Shown: one piece after another, positions 36,791 through 44,914 of the stretch
Layout of the letters: each line of letters begins with the position of its first letter
Position numbering within the stretch: the stretch's first letter is position 1
DNA from: Vibrio splendidus
GTDB taxonomy: Bacteria; Pseudomonadota; Gammaproteobacteria; Enterobacterales; Vibrionaceae
Assembly (NCBI RefSeq): GCF_001557875.1
Contig: NZ_LNRF01000003.1
Span: 62,001-126,000, forward strand
Reading direction: 5' to 3'
DNA: 64,000 bases
The notes under the pieces: generated by a model
The model's database searches: none
What the model was told of the DNA's origin: nothing
What the model saw: only the letters and a program-made list of their open reading frames with translations
Made by a program: the position numbers and the translations under genes

Positions 36791-38138
36791 TCACTAATCC
36801 TTCTAGTGTCAGTAACACCGTAATTTCCGTTCCGAAACCAATCTCACTCATCAACTCAAAATCACCGCCAATGAACTCCACTCGCTCTCTCATGTTACGC
36901 AGCCCGATCCCTCGTTTTTCCATCGCTTTATAGGTATTGAAACCGACACCATTATCTTGGATAAGCAGTTGCAACACGTTACCAATTTGCTGGGCGATAA
37001 CCGTTACTTTGGTCGCTTGTGCGTGTTTCTCTATGTTATTCAGAGACTCTTGCACCACTCGATACAAGGTCGTTGCGGCTTCTGATTTTAACTTCCCCGG
37101 TTGAGTGCTAAATAAAGTTTCCACCTCAATGCCGGAGTGCGCCTGAAAATCTAATAACAACGAAGACAATGCCGCTTCTAAGCCTATGTCATCCAGTGAA
37201 CTTGGGCGAAGTTGATGTGAAATGTGCCTCACCTCTTCAATCGCTCGCATCAGTGAGTGCTGTGACTTATTCAAATGTGCTTTAAGGTCTTCACTTTGTA
37301 GCTTATTACCGAGTAGCTCTAAGTGGCAACGACTCGACACTAATAATTGGTTAATACCATCATGTAGCTCACGCGCTAAGTGCTTCTTCTCGTCTTCTTG
37401 GAACATCACTGTCTTGTGCGCCAGTTCTTTTAAGTTGTTATCCGCAATCCGATGTTCATGCATGTTAATGGCCAAGGTCAGTACGATGATGACCGCGACC
37501 GTCACGCTCAGAATCACCACAATCGAAAAGAACGTGGTTTCAATATTCTTGTTTATTGCGGCCTGCATCGAGGCCACTTCTTGGTGTACATCTTCAATAT
37601 ACAAGCCAGTGCCAATCATCCAGTCCCAACGTTCTAACCAAGCGGCGTAGCTCAACTTAGACACCACCTCACCCGTCGACGGTTTTTGCCACAAATACTG
37701 GTGAAACCCGCCTCCAGTTTGCGCTTCTCTTAACAGAGCTTCTATCAGAAAGTCGCCATCCTCATCTTGCAGTTGCAGTAGGTTTTGACCTATCAGCTCT
37801 GGCTGTATTGGATGAACCAAGTTGGTCCCGTGGCGATCATAGGCGAAGAAATACCCATCAGAGCCATATCTAAGTTTAGACAATATGGTTCGAACTTCTT
37901 TTTTGGCTTGGGCTTCTTGGATATTTGGATCGTTATAGATGTGTTCTATGGCATCGAACGCAAGGTCAACCGTGTCTTTGAGGGCGTTTTCGCGCGACTT
38001 GATTAGGCTATCTCTAAAGATCTCAACTTCTTTATCACCCAATGTCTTGGTTTGATGTAACGAGATCCAGCTGATACTCGCAGTTACGAGCAGCAACGGG
38101 AGCAGCGTCAGCAAAATCAGCTTGGCTTTTAGAGGCAT
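36783..38138 (-). CDS. Cache-domain histidine kinase (HisKA_3 type)
   Basis: A 451-residue inner-membrane sensor kinase. A membrane segment (5-27) is followed by a single Cache domain with the signature GYFFAYDRHGTNLVHP (95-110) and a second membrane segment (203-224). The HisKA_3 dimerisation helix carries phospho-acceptor H259 (ARELHDGINQLL). The ATPase domain shows N box VVQESLNNIEKHA and G boxes DNGVGF and GIGLRNMRERV. Single-Cache kinases next to TRAP operons often sense the transported organic acid in the periplasm; this is inferred. It is in one operon with the response regulator. Confidence 0.93.
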   Translation of the reverse strand: MPLKAKLILLTLLPLLLVTASISWISLHQTKTLGDKEVEIFRDSLIKSRENALKDTVDLAFDAIEHIYNDPNIQEAQAKKEVRTILSKLRYGSDGYFFAYDRHGTNLVHPIQPELIGQNLLQLQDEDGDFLIEALLREAQTGGGFHQYLWQKPSTGEVVSKLSYAAWLERWDWMIGTGLYIEDVHQEVASMQAAINKNIETTFFSIVVILSVTVAVIIVLTLAINMHEHRIADNNLKELAHKTVMFQEDEKKHLARELHDGINQLLVSSRCHLELLGNKLQSEDLKAHLNKSQHSLMRAIEEVRHISHQLRPSSLDDIGLEAALSSLLLDFQAHSGIEVETLFSTQPGKLKSEAATTLYRVVQESLNNIEKHAQATKVTVIAQQIGNVLQLLIQDNGVGFNTYKAMEKRGIGLRNMRERVEFIGGDFELMSEIGFGTEITVLLTLEGLVNE

Positions 38139-38153
38139 TCCTTTCCCTCACAA

Positions 38154-38186
38154 AAAACGGCTTACTGAACATCAATAAGCCGTTTT
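38154..38186 (-). terminator. Terminator between dctM and the kinase gene
   Basis: AAAACGGCTTA, loop of 11, TAAGCCGTTTT. It separates the TRAP operon from the two-component operon. Confidence 0.88.
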
Positions 38187-38242
38187 ACTTTAGCAATTTA
38201 TAGATAGCCGTTGAAACATATCATTCACATTCTAGGCTTCAC

Positions 38243-39526
38243 TCACATTCCATAGAAAGAAGGGAAAGCGAGAAGTGATCCAAGTACGAGGATTTGAATC
38301 AAAATGAACGGCATCACGCCACGATAGATGTCCTTAGTCGTCACGCCTTTTGGTGCTACCCCTTTTAAATAGAACAGACTAAAACCAAATGGTGGCGTTA
38401 AGAAGGAGGTTTGTAGGTTCATCGCGATAAGGATAGCAAACCATGTCATGTTGATGCCCATTAGCTCGGCTACTGGCGCAATGATCGGCACGATGATGAA
38501 ACAGATCTCTACGAAGTCGATGAAGAAACCAAGAATCAGAATCACCAACATAGTAATGATCAGGAAGCCCCATTTCTCACCTGGCAGTTGTAGCATCCAC
38601 TCTTCAACCAGATAATCACCACCAGTGTAGGTAAACGCCATAGAGAATGCCGTCGCACCCAACAAGATAGCGAATACCATCGCCGTGACTTTCACCGTCT
38701 CTTTAGACGCGTCATACACCATTGACCAACTAAACTGACCGTATAGCAAAGCAAGTACCATAGCACCCGCACCACCTAATGCAGCAGACTCTGTTGGCGT
38801 AGCAACACCCGCAAAGATTGAACCCAGTACCACTATGATTAACGCGAGAGGTGGAAGAATCGCTTTCAGTGCATTAAACACTTCTTGTTTACGGCTGATG
38901 GAGTCATCACGTTCAATCGGTTGAGCCGCTTCAGGGTGTAGCTTTGCGTATATCAAGATATAAACAATGTACGCGCCGACCAGCATCACACCCGGCCAAA
39001 TCGCCGCTTGGAACAAGTCACCAACAGGCACACCAAGAACATCGCCTAATAGAATCAAAACGATAGATGGCGGGATGATTTGCCCTAACGTACCAGACGC
39101 ACAAATAGTGCCGCAGGCTAAGCCTTTATCGTAGTTGTATTTGAGCATTACTGGTAACGAGATAAGACCCATCGCCACTACTGAAGCACCTACTACGCCG
39201 GTTGAAGCCGCAAGCAATGAACCTACGAGTACCGTCGAGATTGCGATACCACCACGAACACCACCAAACAATCGCCCCATAGACTCAAGCAACTGCTCAG
39301 CAAGCTTGGTCTTTTGCAGAACAAGCCCCATGAAAACAAACAATGGAACGGCCATCAGCACCGTGTTTTCCATGATTGATTGAATTCGATATGGCATGAA
39401 GGCAAACATTTCGATGCCCTCAGCCCAAACACCAAAGATTAACGCGATACCACCAAAGGTGAACGCGACAGGGAAGCCAAGTAAAAGTGCAAACAAGGCT
39501 ACGAAAAACATTACTATTCCAATCAT
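38243..39526 (-). CDS. dctM: TRAP transporter large permease subunit
   Basis: A 427-residue DctM-type membrane protein with about 12 hydrophobic segments; it forms the Na+-driven translocation channel. Family features include the start FFVALFALLLGFPVAFTFGG, GGVRGGIAISTVLVGSLLAA, ICASGTLGQIIPPSIVLIL and QTSFLTPPFGFSLFYL. It lies 9 bases after dctQ in the same operon and shares its substrate with the binding protein. Confidence 0.95.
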   Translation of the reverse strand: MIGIVMFFVALFALLLGFPVAFTFGGIALIFGVWAEGIEMFAFMPYRIQSIMENTVLMAVPLFVFMGLVLQKTKLAEQLLESMGRLFGGVRGGIAISTVLVGSLLAASTGVVGASVVAMGLISLPVMLKYNYDKGLACGTICASGTLGQIIPPSIVLILLGDVLGVPVGDLFQAAIWPGVMLVGAYIVYILIYAKLHPEAAQPIERDDSISRKQEVFNALKAILPPLALIIVVLGSIFAGVATPTESAALGGAGAMVLALLYGQFSWSMVYDASKETVKVTAMVFAILLGATAFSMAFTYTGGDYLVEEWMLQLPGEKWGFLIITMLVILILGFFIDFVEICFIIVPIIAPVAELMGINMTWFAILIAMNLQTSFLTPPFGFSLFYLKGVAPKGVTTKDIYRGVMPFILIQILVLGSLLAFPSFYGM

Positions 39527-39535
39527 GTTCAGCCT

Positions 39536-40159
39536 CTACTTGTTCTTTGTATGAATATTGTTTGCATGGATAAGGTGCGGATTAAAAATCTTGTTCAGTG
39601 AATGCAGGATCAAACCTACACCACTCAGTGCCATTAAGAAGAATGACAGCGGGATCATGGCTTTGATGATCCAGCGATATGGCAAGCCACCGGGATCGCC
39701 TGAGGTTTCACCAAGTTCATAACTCTCTTTGGCCACATCAATACCGAACCAAGCCACCAGCAAACAAAACGGCAGTAGAAAGATAAGCGTGCCTAACAGA
39801 TCGATAATGGCCTGTGCTTTAAAGCTCAACTGCTCATAGAACACGTCGACTCGAACATGACCACCCGCTTTGATGGCATATGGCACACCTAATAGGAAAA
39901 CGGCGGAGAACAGGTGCCATTCCATCTCTTGAAAGGCAATTGAGACATCGTTGAATGCATATCTCATGACAACGTCATAGACGACGTTGGCGATAAGTAA
40001 AATAAACAACATACTGGAAAGCCATCCCAGTGCATCACCGATACGATTAAATATGCGTTCAATATAAATTAGACTTCGCATTCCCGACTCCATGGAATTT
40101 GAAAAGACATCGCGCAGCGGGGTAACAAGCTGTTCGATGTAGAAAGGGTTCTTGGGCAT
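39536..40159 (-). CDS. dctQ: TRAP transporter small permease subunit
   Basis: A 207-residue DctQ-type protein with four membrane segments and an N-terminal extension of about 40 residues. The typical core is visible: ALGWLSSMLFILLIANVVYD with RYAFND, then WHLFSAVFLLGVPYA with HVRVDVFYE. It pairs with DctM. The 99-base gap from dctP holds a stable hairpin, and dctM follows at 9 bases. Confidence 0.92.
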   Translation of the reverse strand: MPKNPFYIEQLVTPLRDVFSNSMESGMRSLIYIERIFNRIGDALGWLSSMLFILLIANVVYDVVMRYAFNDVSIAFQEMEWHLFSAVFLLGVPYAIKAGGHVRVDVFYEQLSFKAQAIIDLLGTLIFLLPFCLLVAWFGIDVAKESYELGETSGDPGGLPYRWIIKAMIPLSFFLMALSGVGLILHSLNKIFNPHLIHANNIHTKNK

Positions 40160-40175
40160 TTAATTATTATGTTTA

Positions 40176-40235
40176 AAATGAACCCGCCGCTTATTCACTC
40201 TTAAATACTCAATAAGAAAAGCTTCGGGTTCATTT
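40176..40235 (-). promoter_or_regulatory. Hairpin between dctP and dctQ
   Basis: AAATGAACCCG (40176-40186) pairs with CGGGTTCATTT (40225-40235). An inner stem is CTTATT (40190-40195) with AATAAG (40211-40216). There is no T tract. It is likely a processing or stability element that lets dctP be expressed above the permeases. Confidence 0.6.
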
Positions 40236-40258
40236 AGATTCAGTTCAACAAGGGGCGA

Positions 40259-41353
40259 TTATTTCGCTTGGCTATTTAGGTAAGCTCTGTGTGAAATATC
40301 CGTCCATGAACGTACCTGCTCTAGGTAGTTTGCTTGAGAAGCTTGGATTTCTTTTGCCAATGCATCTTTCTCAGCGTGCTTAGCAAGTAGACGATCGTTC
40401 GCTTCTTTCAGTGCAGACATAACCTCTGGCGGGAAGTCTTTCACTTGTACATCTGGGTACTCAGTCTTCATTGAAACCCAGTTCTTGCCACTTTCGTGCG
40501 TAGCTTGTGTGTACATGTCGTAAGCCGCTGTACGCATTGCAACACGTAAGATTTCTTGTAGATCTTCAGGAAGCTTGTTCCATGTACGCTTGTTCACTAG
40601 GAATTGAAGCTCTGAGCCCGGCTCATGCCAACCTGTGTAGTAGTACGGCGCGATTTTGTGGAAACCCATACGCAGATCAAGTGATGGACCAACCCACTCT
40701 AGTGCATCAATCGTGCGACGCTCTAGAGACGTGTAAAGTTCACCTGGGGCAATATTCGTCGGTTTAGCACCTAGTTCAGCAAGAATCTCACCCGCAAAGC
40801 CTGGGATTCGCATTTTCAGACCTTGTAGGTCTTCAACACTATTGATCTCTTTTTGAAACCAACCACCCATCTGAATATCCGTGTTACCGCCAGGGAATGA
40901 CATCAAGTTATGTGGAGAGTAAACCTGCTCCATCAACTCCATACCACCACCATGATAGAACCATGCATATTGTTCTGCTGGCGTCATACCGAAAGGCATA
41001 GATGTGAAGTAAAGCGTGTTTGGAACTTTACCTTTCCAGTAGTAAGAGCCTGAGTGACCCATGTCGTATTGACCAGACTTAACCATGTCAAAAACGCCAA
41101 GCGGTGCTTTGTGTTTGTTCGCTGAATCGATTCTGATCTGCAGTCGACCATTCGACATCTTCTCAGCCATCGCCGCCATGTTCTTCGTTGCATCACCGAA
41201 AACGGGGAAGTTTGGTCCCCAAGTTTCTGCAAGCTTCAAGCGGTAAACCTTATCAGCAGCAGTTGCACCAGTAGCGACCAAAGCTAAACAAGCCGCAGCA
41301 GTAACTGCAACGTTTTTGAAAACTCGTGTTAGGGAGTTAGAAATGAGACTCAT
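40259..41353 (-). CDS. dctP: TRAP transporter substrate-binding protein (TakP-like)
   Basis: A 364-residue periplasmic binding protein. A signal peptide (AACLALVATGATAAD) is followed by the mature start KVYRLKLAETWGPNFPVFGD. The ligand-contact region MRIPGFAGEILAELGAKP carries the conserved Arg that binds the substrate carboxylate, and DALEWVGPSLDLRMGF resembles the metal/2-oxoacid site of Rhodobacter TakP, so a 2-oxo or related organic acid is the best guess. ATG at 41353 is chosen because AAAGGA lies seven bases before it; the GTG at 41359 is too close. First gene of dctPQM. Confidence 0.92.
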   Translation of the reverse strand: MSLISNSLTRVFKNVAVTAAACLALVATGATAADKVYRLKLAETWGPNFPVFGDATKNMAAMAEKMSNGRLQIRIDSANKHKAPLGVFDMVKSGQYDMGHSGSYYWKGKVPNTLYFTSMPFGMTPAEQYAWFYHGGGMELMEQVYSPHNLMSFPGGNTDIQMGGWFQKEINSVEDLQGLKMRIPGFAGEILAELGAKPTNIAPGELYTSLERRTIDALEWVGPSLDLRMGFHKIAPYYYTGWHEPGSELQFLVNKRTWNKLPEDLQEILRVAMRTAAYDMYTQATHESGKNWVSMKTEYPDVQVKDFPPEVMSALKEANDRLLAKHAEKDALAKEIQASQANYLEQVRSWTDISHRAYLNSQAK

Positions 41354-41495
41354 GTTCACGTCCTTTGTTGGGTTAACACTCTTTCTATGAGCATTTTTTA
41401 TGATTCAACATAAGAGTGCACCGTGATGAGGTAACAAGATATCAGGGAGAGCACGCACGACGGGCGTACACAAGCTGCGTATTAGACCAAAGGAT

Positions 41496-41511
41496 TACGT
41501 AGAACTACGTA
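41496..41511. promoter_or_regulatory. Palindrome upstream of dctP, candidate NarL-family operator
   Basis: TACGTAG-AA-CTACGTA, 143 bases before the dctP start. The TAC...GTA half-sites resemble those recognised by NarL/FixJ regulators such as the one encoded next door. Inferred only. Confidence 0.5.
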
Positions 41512-41833
41512 GGAGATGATGGAGTGATGTCGATTTTAAAGGAATCACCTCATTCACTAGAAGAATGTTTATTGATAAATACCTAAGTATTAATAATTAA
41601 ATACCGTTAACAATTGATTGCTATTTCGTGATGAGGCTCTATTCTCACCACACATCAAATACGCACCTAAATGCACTCAATCCGAGAAAATCATAATTTC
41701 AGAGAATCAGAAAACCTACTTTGATGCTTATTGTTTTAAAACATAGGACACGCGAAAGACAGACTAAAAACGTAAGGGGTCAGCCAATTGGAAATAAGAC
41801 GTTTGGGATTGGCATAATCCGACAAATACAAAA

Positions 41834-41858
41834 AAGCCTCGAAAATCGAGGCTTAAAA
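41834..41858 (-). terminator. Terminator of the H1-like gene
   Basis: AAGCCTCGA, loop AAA, TCGAGGCTT, with a T tract on the minus strand. Confidence 0.9.
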
Positions 41859-41888
41859 ACTTAACGAAGCGAATATAATCCCAAAGGA

Positions 41889-42281
41889 TTAGATAGCTTT
41901 GTAGATAACCTTGTTACCTGCTAGCTGCTCTTTCGCTACTAGGTTTTCTTCAAGAAGTTTTTTCAATGCGCCTGTTGCCCATGAAGCTGCTTTCGCGTCT
42001 TCTTGACCAGCTGCTAGGCCGATACCTTTAGGGTTAATGCCTTCAGCATTGCTAACAACGATGTCTAGAACTTGTTGTTGCTTAGGAGTCAGTGCTACTG
42101 CAACTTCTTTAGTTGCTGCTACTGCTTTTTCTACCGCTGGTTTTGCTGCTACAGTTTTTTCTGCTACAACTTTCTCTGCGACAGGCTTCGCTTTTTTCGG
42201 CGTTGCCACTGCTTTAACTACAGCCGCTTTAGTGCGTTTCTGCAGTTTAGCCTGCACCTTACGCTTATGAGCAAGTCTCAT
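41889..42281 (-). CDS. Histone-H1-like Lys/Ala-rich protein with C-terminal winged-helix-like domain
   Basis: A 130-residue very basic protein. Residues 1-63 are almost entirely Lys, Ala, Val, Pro and Thr, with repeated A-x-K and AEK/AAK units (KAVATPKKAKP, AEKTVAAKPAVEKAVAATKE), like histone H1 tails and AlgP. Residues 64-130 (ALTPKQQQVLDIVVSNAEGI, then LKKLLEENLVAKE, then KVIYKAI) look like a small winged helix, which may be why such proteins are sometimes labelled MarR-like. A DNA-coating or nucleoid role is inferred. GGAG lies nine bases before ATG. It has its own terminator. Confidence 0.8.
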   Translation of the reverse strand: MRLAHKRKVQAKLQKRTKAAVVKAVATPKKAKPVAEKVVAEKTVAAKPAVEKAVAATKEVAVALTPKQQQVLDIVVSNAEGINPKGIGLAAGQEDAKAASWATGALKKLLEENLVAKEQLAGNKVIYKAI

Positions 42282-42501
42282 TGAATATTTCTCCAGTTCA
42301 CTGCTCTTTTCGCAGTGGTGAAAATTTGAAGCGCGATTTATACCAAAAAACAGGAGCTATTTGTAGAGTGAAGCGTCGAAAGTCGACGAAAAATACCGAT
42401 ATTGTCTACTAGCGTCTATTATTTAAACATCGACTTATCAATTCAGGGTCATATACACTGGTTATCCATCCAGACAAAAATATGAAAACTTGGTGTTGCC
42501 T

Positions 42502-43302
42502 ATGGACACTCGTCACCTTACTAATTTTTCTTTGCCTTCATTCACTCGCTCGTACCGTATCCTCGCCGTTATTTTAGGCTTCATTTGCTTGATCGTTGCG
42601 CTCTACAGTGACAACCCAAAGTTACTGATCGTGGGTGCTTTTTGCAGTATTGCCCTTCTGGGAGCCGGCTACTATTTGATGCTGCGCAGCCGAGTGATGT
42701 TCACACTTACCCCGACTCATTTTCAGCAGCATTTTTATAAAGGGGGGTGGGTCTTAAAGTGGAACAACATCCAAAAAATTGGGCTTTGCACCTATGAACA
42801 AGATGGCTGGCACCAACCTTTGCCTTGGATTGGTATCAAGGTTAAAGATTACTCGCCCTACCTCGATTCGATCTGCCCCAAAATCACCTGTGAGTTATTA
42901 CTCAGCCAACGAGCACTTTTGTATCTAGGAGCCAAACAAGCGGGTAAAGAGTCAAACTTTGAAGATATGGTTCTCGACTCATCGCATTACCATGCCCGCT
43001 GTACTGAAGCTGGCTGTGTAGAGCTAAGTAAATTTAAAGAATCAGAAAACACTGAAGAGAGCTATTTCAGTGACAGCCAAACACTAGCTGCATCTGAACC
43101 CTCTAAAATATTAAGTGACAAGAAAGCCGTCATCAAAGATTATTCTGGACTACAGGCGATGCTCGCTAACAGAATGAAATATCAAAGAGGTTTTCACGGC
43201 TACGATATTTTTATATCAACCAATGACCTAAATATGAGTGGAGAAGAGTTTGTTGGACTGGCTCGACGCTACTTGGCTGCTGCTGAACGCCTTTCTGATT
43301 AA
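42502..43302 (+). CDS. DUF2982 membrane protein
   Basis: A 266-residue protein with two adjacent membrane segments near the N terminus (ILAVILGFICLIVALYS and LLIVGAFCSIALLGAGYYLM). A cytoplasmic domain follows that starts with a PH-like beta region (FTLTPTHFQQHFYKGGWVLKWNNIQKIGL). It belongs, by memory of the pattern, to DUF2982, a family of Vibrio and relatives with no known role. ATG at 42502 is preferred over TTG 42490 and GTG 42493; none has a strong ribosome-binding site. It is divergent from the H1-like gene and convergent with gloC. Confidence 0.78.
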   Translation: MDTRHLTNFSLPSFTRSYRILAVILGFICLIVALYSDNPKLLIVGAFCSIALLGAGYYLMLRSRVMFTLTPTHFQQHFYKGGWVLKWNNIQKIGLCTYEQDGWHQPLPWIGIKVKDYSPYLDSICPKITCELLLSQRALLYLGAKQAGKESNFEDMVLDSSHYHARCTEAGCVELSKFKESENTEESYFSDSQTLAASEPSKILSDKKAVIKDYSGLQAMLANRMKYQRGFHGYDIFISTNDLNMSGEEFVGLARRYLAAAERLSD

Positions 43303-43332
43303 GGGTTGCCAGTAAATTTTCGCGCAATAAAA

Positions 43333-43363
43333 AAGCTTAGCTTTCACAACAAAAGCTAAGCTT
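43333..43363. terminator. Bidirectional terminator between DUF2982 and gloC
   Basis: AAGCTTAGCTTT, loop CACAACA, AAAGCTAAGCTT with A and T flanks. Confidence 0.88.
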
Positions 43364-43414
43364 CATTTTTCAATCAATCGACACGAATAATCAGTCTCTT
43401 AATCAAAGGTTTAA

Positions 43415-44068
43415 TTAGTATAGAGGCATTTCATCTGCTACGAACGGGTTTGATGCGCGCTCGCGACCGAATGTCGATTCAGGACCATGACCCGGAACGA
43501 ATGTTACGTCACTGCCTAGTGGCCAAAGCTTTGTCTTAATTGAAGCGATAAGTGTATTGAAATCACCTTGTGGGAAGTCAGTACGACCAATTGCGCCGTT
43601 AAACAATACATCACCCACAAACGCTAGACGTGCTTGCTCGCTGAACAGTACAACATGGCCTGGAGTGTGGCCCGGCGTGTGAATCACGTCGATCACTTGA
43701 TTACCAAACGTGACTTTGTCACCCTCTTCTAACCAAGTGTTTGGTTCAAAGGCTTTACACAGTGGGAATCCAAACATTTGGCTTTGATTCTCTAGACCTT
43801 GAAGCCAGAAGTTATCGGCCTTATGTGGACCAACAATATTCACCTTCAAGATCTCAGCAAGTGGTACCGTACCACCAACATGATCTAAGTGACCGTGCGT
43901 CAGTACCAAGTTCACCACTTTAACACCTAGCTCTTCAATGATCGCAGCTAGTTGTTGAACATCACCGCCCGGATCGACAACGATGCCTTCCATTGTCTCA
44001 TCACACCACACAATTGAGCAGTTTTGAGAGAAAGAGGTAACAGGTACAACTTGATACTTAAGAGACAT
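43415..44068 (-). CDS. gloC: Metallo-beta-lactamase-fold hydrolase, GloC/YcbL glyoxalase II type
   Basis: A 217-residue cytoplasmic hydrolase. Zinc-binding motifs: THGHLDHVGG (HxHxDH), HTPGHTPGHVV, FVGDVLFNGAIGR (bridging Asp) and the last His in FVPGHGPES. It aligns over its whole length with E. coli GloC (YcbL), a type II glyoxalase that hydrolyses S-lactoylglutathione. ATG at 44068 is chosen because AAGG lies seven bases before it; the TTG at 44074 is weaker. The order ldtD-mepK-gloC matches ycbB-ycbK-ycbL in E. coli. Confidence 0.94.
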   Translation of the reverse strand: MSLKYQVVPVTSFSQNCSIVWCDETMEGIVVDPGGDVQQLAAIIEELGVKVVNLVLTHGHLDHVGGTVPLAEILKVNIVGPHKADNFWLQGLENQSQMFGFPLCKAFEPNTWLEEGDKVTFGNQVIDVIHTPGHTPGHVVLFSEQARLAFVGDVLFNGAIGRTDFPQGDFNTLIASIKTKLWPLGSDVTFVPGHGPESTFGRERASNPFVADEMPLY

Positions 44069-44167
44069 ATACAAACCTTAGAGGGCAAACTGAAATTTGG
44101 GCAAACTATGACATTGGATGTCTACTTTGACAAGTACCTAGCATTCGCTCGCAAATTCAACCTCACT

Positions 44168-44716
44168 CTACCAGCTACGTACTGGACCAGTATCGATATG
44201 GATAAAGTTGCTACGTGCATAATAACCTACACCACCGGCATTCAGGCTTTTGGCTACGTCTCTTAGCTCTTTCAGATCGACACCATCGATACGAAAATCG
44301 ATCGCTTTACCAAGCATGTGATAACTCTTCTTCGCCACGCCACTCGACTTTGAGCGCAATGCTTCATTGGTCGCTGGAGAACGGTAACCAGAGATGATCT
44401 GGACTTCTTTTTGAATACCTAAGACATTTTGAATCTGAGTGATCTGATCAAACAGGTTTTTATCCATTGGATGAATTTCATTGCGGCGGAAATCGCGACA
44501 TAGCTTGCTAAGGCGTGCCATCTCGTCACCAACATAGTTAGTACCATCGAAATAACAGGTCTCTAATCTTTCACCGGTGTGAAGGTTATTCATGCTAATC
44601 GTTCTTGGTTGATCCGGGTATGAAGCAAAAGCGATAGAAGGTGTAATTGAGGCGATAACAGCGGTACCACCAGCGTAAGTCAGAAACTGACGGCGAGAAA
44701 ATAAACTTTGAGACAT
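44168..44716 (-). CDS. mepK: Murein endopeptidase MepK (YcbK, DUF882/M15-like)
   Basis: A 182-residue periplasmic peptidase exported by the Tat system: MSQSLFSRRQFLTYAGG has the twin-arginine pattern SRRxFL, which also fixes the start at 44716. The catalytic zinc site of M15-like peptidases is visible as SYHMLGKAIDFRIDG and NFIHIDTGPVR, with SGYRSPATNEALR before it. E. coli MepK cuts the meso-DAP 3-3 cross-links made by L,D-transpeptidases, so its place beside ldtD pairs maker and cutter. Gap to gloC is 99 bases. Confidence 0.93.
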   Translation of the reverse strand: MSQSLFSRRQFLTYAGGTAVIASITPSIAFASYPDQPRTISMNNLHTGERLETCYFDGTNYVGDEMARLSKLCRDFRRNEIHPMDKNLFDQITQIQNVLGIQKEVQIISGYRSPATNEALRSKSSGVAKKSYHMLGKAIDFRIDGVDLKELRDVAKSLNAGGVGYYARSNFIHIDTGPVRSW

Positions 44717-44914
44717 ACAGCAAAAAAACCAATTAGATCGAACGAAAAATGCACGATACATAATGGAAATTGCTGCGTCAACGTACTAAAACCGCTCAAA
44801 AGGTTAGTATTTGTAACCTTTACGCGGTTAGTTATTGATCCACATTATAATTTTATCAATAGAAGCTTAGTTGTCATTTTTTAGTCAAGATCACCTTTAT
44901 TGAACACATTTCAA

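Larger units (their letters stand above)
41354..41888. other. Promoter region of dctPQM and downstream region of the H1-like gene
   Basis: About 535 bases with no gene. It contains a 16-bp palindrome at 41496-41511 and the terminator of the H1-like gene at 41834-41854. The rest is AT-rich, and I see no clear -35/-10 pair. Confidence 0.5.
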
